Shown: one piece after another, positions 27,327 through 35,990 of the stretch
How positions within the stretch are numbered: position 1 is the stretch's first letter
Layout of the letters: each line of letters opens with the position of its first letter
Assembly (NCBI GenBank): GCA_903887275.1
Contig: CAISPD010000151.1
Coordinates: 1 to 63,616, forward strand
Origin: an uncultured Mucilaginibacter sp.
GTDB taxonomy: Bacteria > Bacteroidota > Bacteroidia > Sphingobacteriales > Sphingobacteriaceae
Length of the DNA: 63,616 bases
Reading direction: 5' to 3'
The notes under the pieces: model-generated
What the model was told of the DNA's origin: nothing
What the model saw: only the letters and a program-made list of their open reading frames with translations
The model's database searches: none
Position numbers and translations under genes: made by a program

Positions 27327-28262
27327 TCATATTTCCATCACTTCCTTTTTCTTACGGCTTTTCATGCGTTTTGGAACAAATTCCAGTAATTCATTTTTTA
27401 AGGCCTCTATCATTCTTCGTTTCAGAAAGTTCTTCTGGATAACGATACTGACTTCGCGGGCGGGTTCGGGAGTCTTGAAATAACGTACTTTATCCAGTTG
27501 TTTATCATTTAGATCTGCCAAAGCTAATTCGGGTAAAATGGTAGCACCATTATTTTGGTCAACCATGCGTTTTAGTGTTTCAACGCTCCCTGTATTGTAT
27601 TCGAAATGCTGGAAGCCTTTTGTCGATCTCCTGCGCTGGCAAATGTTCAGTACTTGTTCGCGCATACAATGCCCTTCGTTCAATATCCATATTTCTTCCA
27701 TATCGATATCTTCCGGACTTATACTTTTCTTTTTAGAAAGTTTGCTGTTTTTGGAAACGTAGGCTACAAAATTTTCATAGAAAACCGGTATTTCTGTTAA
27801 TAAAGGTTCATGTAACGGGGTAGATAAGATACCACAGTCCAGCGTCCCAAATTTTAACTGCTGGATGATGTCTTCGGTAGTTTGCTCCCATACGATCAAT
27901 TTTACCAGCGGATATTTGGCAATAAAGCCCGAAATAATTTTAGGTAGTATATAGGGCGATACTGTCGGAATAATACCAACGCGTAATTCGCCCGAAAGTT
28001 CCTTTTGCCTGTCGGTGATCAGCTCTCTTATTTTTTCGCTTTCACCTAATAAAACGCGTGCCTGTGCAATGATCTCTGAACCGATCTCGGTAGGAATTAC
28101 GGGTTGTTTGCTGCGGTCAAATATTTTTACACCCAAGGTATCCTCCAGCTTTTGTACCTGCATGCTGAGCGTAGGCTGGGTTACAAAACACTTTTCGGCC
28201 GCCATCACGAAACTGCGGTAAGTATCAACCGCAACTATATATTCAAGCTGTGTTATAGTCAT
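27327..28262 (-). CDS. oxyR: LysR-family peroxide regulator OxyR
   Basis: A 311-residue LysR-type regulator with an N-terminal winged helix-turn-helix (about 1-60) and a periplasmic-binding-like effector domain. Redox cysteines Cys199 and Cys208 in GHCMREQVLNIC fall at exactly the positions of E. coli OxyR, so it should sense hydrogen peroxide through disulfide formation. The C-terminal tail is Lys/Arg-rich. It is oriented away from glmS, with about 150 bp upstream containing its promoter. Targets probably include peroxide defence genes; none besides sodB is in the window. Confidence 0.94.
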   Translation of the reverse strand: MTITQLEYIVAVDTYRSFVMAAEKCFVTQPTLSMQVQKLEDTLGVKIFDRSKQPVIPTEIGSEIIAQARVLLGESEKIRELITDRQKELSGELRVGIIPTVSPYILPKIISGFIAKYPLVKLIVWEQTTEDIIQQLKFGTLDCGILSTPLHEPLLTEIPVFYENFVAYVSKNSKLSKKKSISPEDIDMEEIWILNEGHCMREQVLNICQRRRSTKGFQHFEYNTGSVETLKRMVDQNNGATILPELALADLNDKQLDKVRYFKTPEPAREVSIVIQKNFLKRRMIEALKNELLEFVPKRMKSRKKKEVMEI

Positions 28263-28415
28263 ATAGAGTAAATCTATTCAAATATAATAAATATTGATTT
28301 TATCTATAACAATAAAGTTTGTTATTTTTTTAGAGCTAAAACATTGGGTAGGAAACGCGCGAAAACCGGCAATCAGGCTTCAGTAAAAAAAGCCAGGTGA
28401 GCAATTAATTTAACA

Positions 28416-28451
28416 AAATGGCCATAGTTTAACAATAAACTATGGCCATTT
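28416..28451 (-). terminator. terminator hairpin of glmS
   Basis: AAATGGCCATAGTTT (28416-28430) and AAACTATGGCCATTT (28437-28451) form a perfect 15-bp stem with a 6-nt loop, about 18 bp beyond the glmS stop on the minus strand. The trailing T-run on that strand is modest (TTTTG, counted from the stem base). Confidence 0.75.
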
Positions 28452-28468
28452 GAAAGTTATAATAGAGA

Positions 28469-30304
28469 TTATTCCACCGTAACTGACTTTGCCAGGTTTC
28501 GTGGCTGGTCAACATTACAGCCCCGCATTACGGCGATGTGGTAGGCAAGTAGCTGCAATGGAATGGTGGCCAGTAATGGAACAAATGCTTCTGCAGTTTG
28601 GGGTATTTCGATGACATAGTCGGCCATGGCTTTTACATCAGTATCGCCTTCGGTAACAATCGCGATCACATGCCCTTTTCTGGCTTTCACTTCCTGGATA
28701 TTGCTGATTACTTTTTCGTACGAGCTGTGATGAGTGGCGATAAATACTACAGGCATTTCATCGTCTATCAAAGCAATAGGTCCGTGTTTCATCTCGGCAG
28801 CCGGATAACCTTCTGCATGGATGTACGAAATTTCCTTCAGTTTTAGTGCACCTTCCAGCGCTACCGGAAATGCGTTACCGCGGCCAAGGAATAAGCAGTT
28901 ACTTGAATCTTTGAATTTAGCCGCTATGGCTTTTACATGTTCGTTTGATTGCAGTGCCTTTTCAACAAGGTCCGGTATCTCGTTTAGTTCGGTTAGGTAT
29001 TCAACCAATTTGCTTTGGGTGATGGTGCCTCGTTGCTGGGCAATGTAAAATGCCATCAGTGTCAGCACGGTTACCTGAGCGGTAAATGCCTTGGTCGAAG
29101 CCACACCGATCTCGGGGCCAGCGTGAGTGTATACGCCAGCATCGGTGATACGGGGTATCGACGCACCAACAACGTTACATATACCGAAAATTGTTGCGCC
29201 CTTTTCTTTTGCCAGCTCAAGTGCTGCCATGGTATCGGCGGTTTCGCCCGATTGTGATATGGCAATCACCAGGTCCTTTTCGGTAATGATCGGATTACGA
29301 TACCTGAATTCTGAAGCATATTCAACTTCAACCGAAACCCTGGCGTATTCTTCTATCAGATATTCGCCTACAAGCCCGGCATGCCAGGAAGTCCCACAGG
29401 CAATAATGATGATACGATCTACATTCTTTAACTTTTCAACGTACTCCTTGATGCCACCCAGTTGAACTTTACCCTGTTGCGGATAGATCCGGCCGCGCAT
29501 ACAATCACGTATAGAACGAGGTTGTTCGTAGATCTCTTTTAGCATGAAGTGTTCATAGCCACCTTTTTCAAGCATTTCGAGCTTCAGGTCCAGTTCCTGT
29601 ATATAAGGAGTTTGAACAGTATTATCGATATTTTTGATCAGCAGATCTTCACGGCGTATATAAGCGATCTCATTATCATTAAGGTAGATTACGTTTTTGG
29701 TAAATTCTACAATAGGCGTTGCATCCGATGCTACAAAATATTCGCCCTTACCTACACCAATCACCATCGGACTCCCTTTACGCGCTGCAATAAGTTGATC
29801 GTGGTCATCAGCACTCATGATAACAATAGCATAAGCTCCAATAACTTTGTTTAGCGCAACCCTCACAGCTTCGCGTAGGTCGAGCCCGGTTTCCTGTTGT
29901 ATATCTTCTATCAGGTGAACCAATACCTCAGTATCAGTATCGCTTAAAAATACATGACCTTTTGCCAGCAGTGCCTCTTTAATGGTTGCATAATTTTCGA
30001 TAATGCCGTTATGGATAATAGAGAGCTTTCTGTTACCCGAAGAATGCGGGTGCGAGTTGCGATCACTTGGGGCGCCATGGGTGGCCCATCGTGTATGGCC
30101 CATGCCAATACTGCCTTTGGTATTTAAACCTTCTGCAAATTTTTCAAGGTCGGCAACTTTGCCAGCCTTTTTATAAACTTTTAGTTCTTTATCAATTAAA
30201 GCTACTCCGGAACTGTCATATCCCCGATATTCAAGTCGATGTAAACCCTTGATAACTATGGGGTAAGCATCCCTGTAACCTATGTATCCAACTATGCCGC
30301 ACAT
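28469..30304 (-). CDS. glmS: glutamine-fructose-6-phosphate aminotransferase (isomerising)
   Basis: Forms glucosamine-6-phosphate from fructose-6-phosphate and glutamine, the entry to UDP-GlcNAc, peptidoglycan and LPS. The 611 residues are standard length. The catalytic N-terminal nucleophile is Cys2 (MCGIVGYIG). The glutaminase domain runs to about 240 with GHTRWATHG at about 69-77, and two SIS sugar-isomerase domains follow (SQSGETADT about 351-359, ALEGALKLKE about 487-496). Its own promoter lies just upstream and a terminator follows. No glmS ribozyme signature is apparent in the short leader. Confidence 0.98.
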   Translation of the reverse strand: MCGIVGYIGYRDAYPIVIKGLHRLEYRGYDSSGVALIDKELKVYKKAGKVADLEKFAEGLNTKGSIGMGHTRWATHGAPSDRNSHPHSSGNRKLSIIHNGIIENYATIKEALLAKGHVFLSDTDTEVLVHLIEDIQQETGLDLREAVRVALNKVIGAYAIVIMSADDHDQLIAARKGSPMVIGVGKGEYFVASDATPIVEFTKNVIYLNDNEIAYIRREDLLIKNIDNTVQTPYIQELDLKLEMLEKGGYEHFMLKEIYEQPRSIRDCMRGRIYPQQGKVQLGGIKEYVEKLKNVDRIIIIACGTSWHAGLVGEYLIEEYARVSVEVEYASEFRYRNPIITEKDLVIAISQSGETADTMAALELAKEKGATIFGICNVVGASIPRITDAGVYTHAGPEIGVASTKAFTAQVTVLTLMAFYIAQQRGTITQSKLVEYLTELNEIPDLVEKALQSNEHVKAIAAKFKDSSNCLFLGRGNAFPVALEGALKLKEISYIHAEGYPAAEMKHGPIALIDDEMPVVFIATHHSSYEKVISNIQEVKARKGHVIAIVTEGDTDVKAMADYVIEIPQTAEAFVPLLATIPLQLLAYHIAVMRGCNVDQPRNLAKSVTVE

Positions 30305-30332
30305 AAATAGAAGTTTTTAAATTTAAAAAGTA

Positions 30333-30362
30333 CAAAAATAGATTACTGCCGGGTAAAAGCAA
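30333..30362 (-). promoter_or_regulatory. glmS promoter (-33 TTG, -7 TATTTTTG)
   Basis: On the minus strand TATTTTTG (30340 down to 30333) matches TAnnTTTG exactly, with TTG (30362-30360) 19 nt upstream, the spacing expected for the Bacteroidota primary sigma factor. The predicted leader before the ATG is about 20 nt. Best promoter match in the window. Confidence 0.6.
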
Positions 30363-30390
30363 TATCATTTGGGATATAATCTTAATATAA

Positions 30391-30417
30391 ACAAAAAAGG
30401 CCCTGGTGAAGGGCCTT
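30391..30417 (-). terminator. terminator of the DUF4270 gene
   Basis: On the minus strand AAGGCCCT / AGGGCCTT (plus 30397-30404 and 30110-equivalent positions 30410-30417) form an 8-bp stem with a 5-nt loop, followed by a T-run. It sits 5 bp past the stop codon at 30422. Confidence 0.85.
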
Positions 30418-30421
30418 CATG

Positions 30422-31855
30422 TTATTGATTAATTTTGGTGTAAATTATGTTTAGCTTAATACGGTAAGGCGAGTTTGGGTCAGTGCCCACTGCTATTGTC
30501 CTACCGGCTGTTTGGGTGGTTGGCAGATAATCGACCGTTGTAGTATTAGTGCTGGCAACCGGTGCAATAAAAGTACCATAATCAACCGTTTTTCCGTCGA
30601 TCAGGTCTTGTATATAGGCAGTAACCGTAAAATGGTAAGTCTGGTTTCCAGGGTTATAAAAGCCCCCGAAATTTGCAACACCACCCGAGCGCGGGTCGGA
30701 AGCTGAAGCGTCCTGCAATTCAACCGGCGTAAGTGACTGATCGTACTTATACATCGACAGTTTAGGCTGTGCCGAATAAGGTAAGGTACTACCGGGTACA
30801 GCCGTTATTACTACTTCGGCTTTGTTCACTACAATTCGGCCGCCTACTGTTTTTAAGATATTCTTGAGGTAAGGAAAACTGATTTTTGCTTTTAAACCGG
30901 CAAGTCCCTGAAAATAAATCACATTTCGTGAGCCTGATTTAGTGTTTGCAAGTTCAGTCAAAACCTGTGCAGAAGGGGTACGTATGATCTGTGCTGCATG
31001 GATCGTACTCAGCCCTGAAAGCGGTAAGGACACGACAGCCGTATCAATTGTAGAAGAGTAAATGGAATGATAATATACGTTGAGTGAATCTGTTAAACCA
31101 AACATAAAAGTACCACCGGCACCCTGCATTGATCCTTTATCCATCGTAATGTAAAGACCTTTAACGTTGTTCAAAAAAACAGTATTTGATGCCAATTGAC
31201 GTGCACTGGCGTTGAACAATATGTTATTGATGAAATTTTTGTTAATCGGAATTCTTAACTGAGGCGCTACCTTGATCAGGGTATCAGGAGCGCCCTTAAT
31301 AATGTTATATACCTTCACGCTGTCGTGCGTACGGGCATAAAATGAGCGCGTACCTATCAGGTTGGTATTGTCATAAGGGAAATTGCTGGTATTGTAATAG
31401 CCTTTGCCCGGCAATGGTCGGGAGGTAAGCTGATATACGTTAACCTTGAATTTTGATGTCAGTGAGTCTCCGTAAAAACCATCGGCATACTTAAGCGCTA
31501 ATACCGCAGAGTCGATAACGATGGTACCCGTAGGCAGTGAATAGGAGCTGCCACCAGGGAGGTTAAGGCCCACTGCCAAATTAGACGTTATTGTTCCGAA
31601 AGATGGATCCTGAAAATAGCCCAGCGGACTTTTAGCCAGACCAGTAGTAACAATTGAATCTTGTGGCGTAGTGCCTGCAGCATAAAAGCCAGCATCAGGC
31701 ACCGTATTAACTACGATTGTAGAAGTATCTATCAGGTTGCCATTTAACTGTGTACCAGAAGTGATACCCAGTCCAATCGTACCTTCGTTTTTACAGCCGT
31801 TAAAAATAAAAAGACTTATCAACAAGGTTAATAAGTCTAATCGAATGAATTTCAT
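30422..31855 (-). CDS. DUF4270 lipoprotein
   Basis: A 477-residue predicted outer-membrane or periplasmic lipoprotein. From the ATG at 31855 it has a hydrophobic signal and lipobox FNGC with Cys21; an earlier TTG adds four residues and is less likely. The rest is beta-rich with the DUF4270 pattern (TIGLGITSGTQ near the mature N-terminus, repeated DSAVLALKY-type strands). Function unknown; the family is typical of Bacteroidota. It follows the half-size starch-synthase-like gene after 15 bp and is probably in the same transcript. Confidence 0.88.
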   Translation of the reverse strand: MKFIRLDLLTLLISLFIFNGCKNEGTIGLGITSGTQLNGNLIDTSTIVVNTVPDAGFYAAGTTPQDSIVTTGLAKSPLGYFQDPSFGTITSNLAVGLNLPGGSSYSLPTGTIVIDSAVLALKYADGFYGDSLTSKFKVNVYQLTSRPLPGKGYYNTSNFPYDNTNLIGTRSFYARTHDSVKVYNIIKGAPDTLIKVAPQLRIPINKNFINNILFNASARQLASNTVFLNNVKGLYITMDKGSMQGAGGTFMFGLTDSLNVYYHSIYSSTIDTAVVSLPLSGLSTIHAAQIIRTPSAQVLTELANTKSGSRNVIYFQGLAGLKAKISFPYLKNILKTVGGRIVVNKAEVVITAVPGSTLPYSAQPKLSMYKYDQSLTPVELQDASASDPRSGGVANFGGFYNPGNQTYHFTVTAYIQDLIDGKTVDYGTFIAPVASTNTTTVDYLPTTQTAGRTIAVGTDPNSPYRIKLNIIYTKINQ

Positions 31856-31870
31856 ATCTGATCTCAAAGC

Positions 31871-32695
31871 TTATGCAACATGTACCAATTCTTCATTGGT
31901 AATTTCGTCGTAAAAATTGTAATAATTTTCGAAATCAGAAGTAGAATTGAACTCTAAAACGGGTTTGTGGCTGTTTTTAACATTATTTAACACTTCATCG
32001 TCAATGTTCTCGCTGCCGAAAACTATACCGTCAGCATATTGAACAGCACCTGTATGAAGTGATGAATTTGTACCTGGAGCATACGCTTCGGTATGAGCTT
32101 CGGTCATGTCGGCCATTACGGCTTTATTGGCAAAATCAGCATTCAGGTTACCTGTGAACTCATTTTCGTAGATCGAATAAACTACTTTAGAATTCTTAAA
32201 GGTAGGATCGTCTTTGTAAGTTGTTTTGAGGTAAGCCGGAACAAGTGCACTCATCCAGCCGTGGCAGTGGATCACATCCGGAGCCCAGCCCAATTTTTTA
32301 ACAGTTTCCAAAGCGCCTTTGCAAAAGAAGATCATTCTTTCGTCATTGTCGCCATAAAATTTACCCTCTTTGTCCGTAAACACATGTTTGCGCTGGAAGT
32401 ATTCCTCGTTATCAAGGAAATAAACCTGCATCCGCGCTGCCGGGATCGAGGCTACCTTAATGATCAATGGATTATCATTGTCATTTATAATAATGTTCAT
32501 ACCCGATAAACGGATCACTTCATGCAGCCTGTTCCTGCGCTCATTGATATTTCCGAAACGCGGCATCAGGATACGGATCTCGTAACCTTTTTCCTGCATT
32601 GCTTGTGGCAACTGGCGTGTGATTTCAGAAATTTTAGAGAGTTCAAGGAAAGGTGACATTTCATGCGTAATGAACAGAAGCTTAGATTTGCCCAT
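31871..32695 (-). CDS. half-size glycogen/starch synthase-like protein (GT5 N-terminal domain only)
   Basis: A 274-residue protein matching only the N-terminal Rossmann half of GT5 starch/glycogen synthases (LLFITHEMSPF at 6-16, PDVIHCHGWMSALVP about 139-153). Full enzymes are about 480 residues and need a C-terminal GT-B domain, which is absent. The ADP-glucose-binding KTGGL motif that should follow the N-terminal strand is replaced by ELSKISE. Catalytic activity is therefore doubtful; a regulatory or structural role is possible. In many Bacteroidota this short form is found with pan genes and DUF4270, as here. It diverges from panC with 156 bp between them. Confidence 0.85.
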   Translation of the reverse strand: MGKSKLLFITHEMSPFLELSKISEITRQLPQAMQEKGYEIRILMPRFGNINERRNRLHEVIRLSGMNIIINDNDNPLIIKVASIPAARMQVYFLDNEEYFQRKHVFTDKEGKFYGDNDERMIFFCKGALETVKKLGWAPDVIHCHGWMSALVPAYLKTTYKDDPTFKNSKVVYSIYENEFTGNLNADFANKAVMADMTEAHTEAYAPGTNSSLHTGAVQYADGIVFGSENIDDEVLNNVKNSHKPVLEFNSTSDFENYYNFYDEITNEELVHVA

Positions 32696-32851
32696 CTCTT
32701 GTCAGTTATTAAAATTATGTAAAGAAGTCAATAAAATTGAGTCTGCAAATATAAGCATTATCTTATGAATTACCAACGTATTATGCAAGTTAGTTTTGGT
32801 TATATTTAAGCAATTACACAACTTTGCCGCATTTTAACAATTTCCACTTCA

Positions 32852-33694
32852 TTGAAAATATTCACTACCAGGGAAAGCCTTGGCAATTACCTCGGGCAAC
32901 TTCGGAGCAAGGCTCAAACAATTGGTTTTGTACCTACTATGGGCGCTCTGCATCCCGGCCACCTTTCTTTGATTGCTCAGGCACAGCTACATAATAGTGT
33001 TGTAGTTTGCAGCATATTTGTGAATCCTACTCAATTTAACGATCCCAAGGATCTGGAAAAATACCCCCGACCTATAGCATCTGACATAGAAAAACTTGAA
33101 ACGGCTGGATGCGATGTATTATTTAATCCCGAAGTAAAGGAGATGTATGCCGGGAATGAGCATTGGCATTTAGTATTAGGAGAATTGGAACACTTGTTGG
33201 AAGGTGAATTCAGACCGGGGCATTATCAGGGTGTTACACAGGTTGTATACAAGTTATTTGATATTGTAAAACCTGACAATGCCTATTTTGGACAGAAAGA
33301 CTACCAGCAGGTGCTCGTTATACAGAAAATGGTGCAATTACTTAACCTTCCTGTAAGCCTGGTGATGTGCCCGATATTGCGCGAAACAGATGGTTTGGCA
33401 ATGAGTTCGAGAAATATCCATTTGTCGGCAGATGAAAGGCAGCATGCCCTGATACTTTCCAGATCCCTGAATTATTTTTCTGACAGTTTCAACAAGGATA
33501 ATTTATTTGAACTGCTTGAAACCTGTAAAAAAATGATCAGTTCCGAACCCGGAGTTCAACTGGAATATTTTGAAGCGGCAAATGCAGACAACCTGCATCC
33601 CGCTGATCAAAATACCGAAAATATTGTGGTTTTAGTAGCTGCTAAAGTAGGTAATACACGACTTATAGATAATACTATCCTGGGAAACCATTAA
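32852..33694 (+). CDS. panC: pantoate--beta-alanine ligase
   Basis: Joins pantoate and beta-alanine using ATP to make pantothenate, the CoA precursor. The 280 residues are the usual length. The ATP-binding signature PTMGALHPGH (about 28-37) is intact, as are FVNPTQFNDPKDLEKYPR and the FGQKDYQQ segment. The frame starts with TTG at 32852, and the conserved domain begins immediately after it. panD, which supplies beta-alanine, lies 130 bp downstream with its own promoter box. Confidence 0.96.
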   Translation: MKIFTTRESLGNYLGQLRSKAQTIGFVPTMGALHPGHLSLIAQAQLHNSVVVCSIFVNPTQFNDPKDLEKYPRPIASDIEKLETAGCDVLFNPEVKEMYAGNEHWHLVLGELEHLLEGEFRPGHYQGVTQVVYKLFDIVKPDNAYFGQKDYQQVLVIQKMVQLLNLPVSLVMCPILRETDGLAMSSRNIHLSADERQHALILSRSLNYFSDSFNKDNLFELLETCKKMISSEPGVQLEYFEAANADNLHPADQNTENIVVLVAAKVGNTRLIDNTILGNH

Positions 33695-33812
33695 TACCTC
33701 AGCAGCGTCAGATCAGTTAATATACGCGGAGCTTTAAACCTGATGCCTTGTAATTAAATGCCATGTCAATGCAACTAATCTTTAATAACTCTGCACTGAA
33801 TAACTAATTTAC

Positions 33813-33820
33813 TACCTTTG
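33813..33820 (+). promoter_or_regulatory. -7 promoter box of panD, almost abutting the start codon
   Basis: TACCTTTG is a perfect TAnnTTTG match, 4 bp before the ATG at 33825, predicting a leaderless or nearly leaderless mRNA. csaA has the same arrangement. Confidence 0.45.
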
Positions 33821-33824
33821 TGCC

Positions 33825-34175
33825 ATGGTAATAGAAGTATTAAAATCAAAGATCCATCGTGCCAGGGTGACGCAGGCCGAGCTCAACTATGTGGGCAGCA
33901 TCACCATTGACGAGGATTTGATAGATGCAGCTAACATCATCCCCAATGAGAAAGTGCAGATCGTTAATAATAACAACGGCGCCCGGTTTGAAACCTATGT
34001 GATAAAAGGTGAGCGCGGAAGTGGCACGATCTGTTTAAACGGGGCAACTGCAAGATTGGCCCAGGTTGGCGATATTGTTATCATTATGTCTTATGCCTAT
34101 ATGGAACCCGAAGAAGCACGCATCTATAAGCCAATTTTGGTTTTCCCGGATAGTGATAACAAACTGATAGGGTAA
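33825..34175 (+). CDS. panD: aspartate 1-decarboxylase
   Basis: Pyruvoyl enzyme making beta-alanine from aspartate for pantothenate synthesis. The 116 residues are typical for a proenzyme that cleaves itself between Gly24 and Ser25 (in VGSITID) to create the pyruvoyl group. The catalytic Tyr region and NGAT segment (NGATARL about 72-78) are intact. It works directly with PanC upstream. Confidence 0.97.
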   Translation: MVIEVLKSKIHRARVTQAELNYVGSITIDEDLIDAANIIPNEKVQIVNNNNGARFETYVIKGERGSGTICLNGATARLAQVGDIVIIMSYAYMEPEEARIYKPILVFPDSDNKLIG

Positions 34176-34205
34176 ATTTTAAATTAGCAGTCGTCTAATT
34201 ATCTC

Positions 34206-35177
34206 ATGAAAAAGTTTATCACACTGGCTTTTCAACTGATCAGTATAGCCTGTGCTGCGCAAACCAGAATGAATGTTTATTTCCTCAAAAATGATGGTCA
34301 TTATGTAAACAATCGTGATAGCGCAGATTTTATCCGAATTGTTTCTGAACCTGATTCGGGCTCAAAACTTTACAATGTCAGCGAATATTACCTGAATAAC
34401 AAAAGGAAGTCTGTAGGTAAGTCGTCAAAAATAGACCCACCATACTACGAAGGCTCGCGTCTTCAATTTTACAATTCGGGCTTAAAAAAATCTGTTTCAA
34501 ATTATAAAGATGGCACTCTTGTAGATGATGAAATTAAGTTCTATCCGAATGGAAAACCATACCTGATAATAAAACACACTTTAGGAAGTGCAACAGAAGA
34601 CAGTTTTGACGAAAACTACCCGATCATTGCCAATTATGATTCAACGGGCGTAGCCTTAGTTACCGATGGCAATGGTTCCTACCGTATCTACGATAATCAA
34701 TTTAAATATCTGGAGGAAACCGGTATTGTTAAAAACGGCAAAAAGCAGGGTTTAGTTACCGGTTCCGATAATAAAGGCAAATGGCATTTCCAGGAGCAAT
34801 ACGAAAACGGTGAGCTAATCAGTGGCACAATGACGGATGACACTGGTTTTGTTACGCATTATGTGAAGTCGAGAAATTCGATGCCGCATTACAAGGGCGA
34901 CTTAAAGGCCTTTTACCAATACCTTGGCAATAAGATCAATTACCCCGATGCCGAAAAAAACAGTCTTGTACAAGGCATTGTCGTAATAGGTTTTGTGGTA
35001 GAGAAAAATGGAAAACTGAGCGAATTAAAAGTACTTCATCCGGTAAGTCCCGGAATTGATGCTGAGGCTTTGCGGGTAATGAAAAATTCGCCCTTATGGA
35101 TACCAGGAACACGATTTGGCCGCGTAGTTAGGGTGCAATATCAGATACCAATAAACTTTTCTCTGACCGAAAACTAG
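34206..35177 (+). CDS. periplasmic protein with C-terminal TonB domain
   Basis: A 323-residue protein with a signal peptide (about 1-18, ending CAAQT). The central part has YwqK/MORN-like strands (FYPNGKPYLIIKH, EQYENGELISGTM) and the end is a TonB C-terminal domain (about 235-320, VQGIVVIGFVVEKNGKLSELKVL through VQYQIPINFSL). It lacks the usual N-terminal anchor of TonB, so it is probably secreted to the periplasm rather than energising transport on its own. Its stop codon overlaps by 4 bp that of the convergent lipoprotein gene. Confidence 0.82.
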   Translation: MKKFITLAFQLISIACAAQTRMNVYFLKNDGHYVNNRDSADFIRIVSEPDSGSKLYNVSEYYLNNKRKSVGKSSKIDPPYYEGSRLQFYNSGLKKSVSNYKDGTLVDDEIKFYPNGKPYLIIKHTLGSATEDSFDENYPIIANYDSTGVALVTDGNGSYRIYDNQFKYLEETGIVKNGKKQGLVTGSDNKGKWHFQEQYENGELISGTMTDDTGFVTHYVKSRNSMPHYKGDLKAFYQYLGNKINYPDAEKNSLVQGIVVIGFVVEKNGKLSELKVLHPVSPGIDAEALRVMKNSPLWIPGTRFGRVVRVQYQIPINFSLTEN

Positions 35178-35710
35178 CTTTTGCCGCCCGGTTTAGGATA
35201 TGCGGTCAATCCCAAAACTACATGCACGTTAACATCCCGGTTAACGCTTTGCCGGGTTTTGTAAACCATACGCACCCTGATATTGCGTTCGCGAACCAGT
35301 TGATCCAGAAACTTTGAATCATCAATATCCAGTATCATATTATTGCCGGAGTTTTGCGGGATAGAGTCGCGGCGCGCAACCAGTTGTTCTTCCGACCCAT
35401 CTTCTTTTGACAGATAAATCTTTACCGATGATAAATTGCCAATATTGTAGTCGGTTGGCTCTACCGACATCAGTTTAGCTGAAGCAACATGTACCAGCGT
35501 GATCCTGTCGCCGTTATTGCCATCTCTTTTAAAATTTTGATCAAAACTGTTGGCTATATTGATAGCCGAGTGTTCGCTGCCGGGCTGGGCTGTAGCTGAA
35601 ACTGTTAATGTGCTGGTATAGGGGAATGATGATTTGATGATAGTTTGGTACATCGCACAACCGGCAAACACCATCCCTACAAAAGCAATCAAAGCCAGGT
35701 ATCGTCTCAT
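35174..35710 (-). CDS. small lipoprotein, unknown
   Basis: A 178-residue predicted lipoprotein with lipobox FAGC and Cys18 after a 17-residue signal. The mature part is beta-rich and contains no motif I recognise. It converges with the TonB-domain gene with overlapping stop codons (CTAG shared). Upstream is about 280 bp shared with the divergent carB gene. Confidence 0.75.
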   Translation of the reverse strand: MRRYLALIAFVGMVFAGCAMYQTIIKSSFPYTSTLTVSATAQPGSEHSAINIANSFDQNFKRDGNNGDRITLVHVASAKLMSVEPTDYNIGNLSSVKIYLSKEDGSEEQLVARRDSIPQNSGNNMILDIDDSKFLDQLVRERNIRVRMVYKTRQSVNRDVNVHVVLGLTAYPKPGGKS

Positions 35711-35843
35711 CTTTTTGTCGCTTAAGGTAGTCGTTTAGTTCAGCGTAAATATAAAAAATCTATGTTTATAAATTTATCAATAGGCACGCCAATAGCCGCA
35801 ATTAAAATTTAAAAAAACCTATCCTGTGCTTGATCTATTTTTC

Positions 35844-35851
35844 TATCTTTG
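35844..35851 (+). promoter_or_regulatory. candidate -7 box of carB
   Basis: TATCTTTG matches TAnnTTTG exactly. Transcription would start near 35858, just inside the hairpin sequence that follows, leaving a leader of about 130 nt before the carB ATG. Confidence 0.5.
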
Positions 35852-35854
35852 CAT

Positions 35855-35888
35855 CCCGACGCTGAAGTCGGGTATTTCGCTTTCAGCG
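35855..35888 (+). promoter_or_regulatory. overlapping alternative hairpins in the carB leader
   Basis: CCCGAC (35855-35860) pairs with GTCGGG (35867-35872) around the loop GCTGAA. The overlapping CGCTGAA (35860-35866) is also fully complementary to TTCAGCG (35882-35888). The two stems exclude each other or could form a strained pseudoknot. This could be an attenuator-type switch for pyrimidine or arginine control; no known riboswitch class is recognised. Confidence 0.4.
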
Positions 35889-35990
35889 CATAGATATCGT
35901 TCATAGTTGATAGATCGTAGTTCATTGTAGGCATGTCTTTTAGCCAGCAATGTCAATTATCGTGAATCATGAACCATAACCCAAAAAACT

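Noticed and set aside
27164-27483. Three overlapping plus-strand frames of 65-101 codons
   Set aside because: They consist of the repeat array at 27164-27325 and the antisense of the oxyR 3' end; the composition is Phe/His/Ser-rich noise from the repeat words.
30305-30332. A glmS ribozyme upstream of glmS
   Set aside because: The promoter match leaves only about 20 nt of leader, far too short for the ribozyme, and no core sequence is visible.
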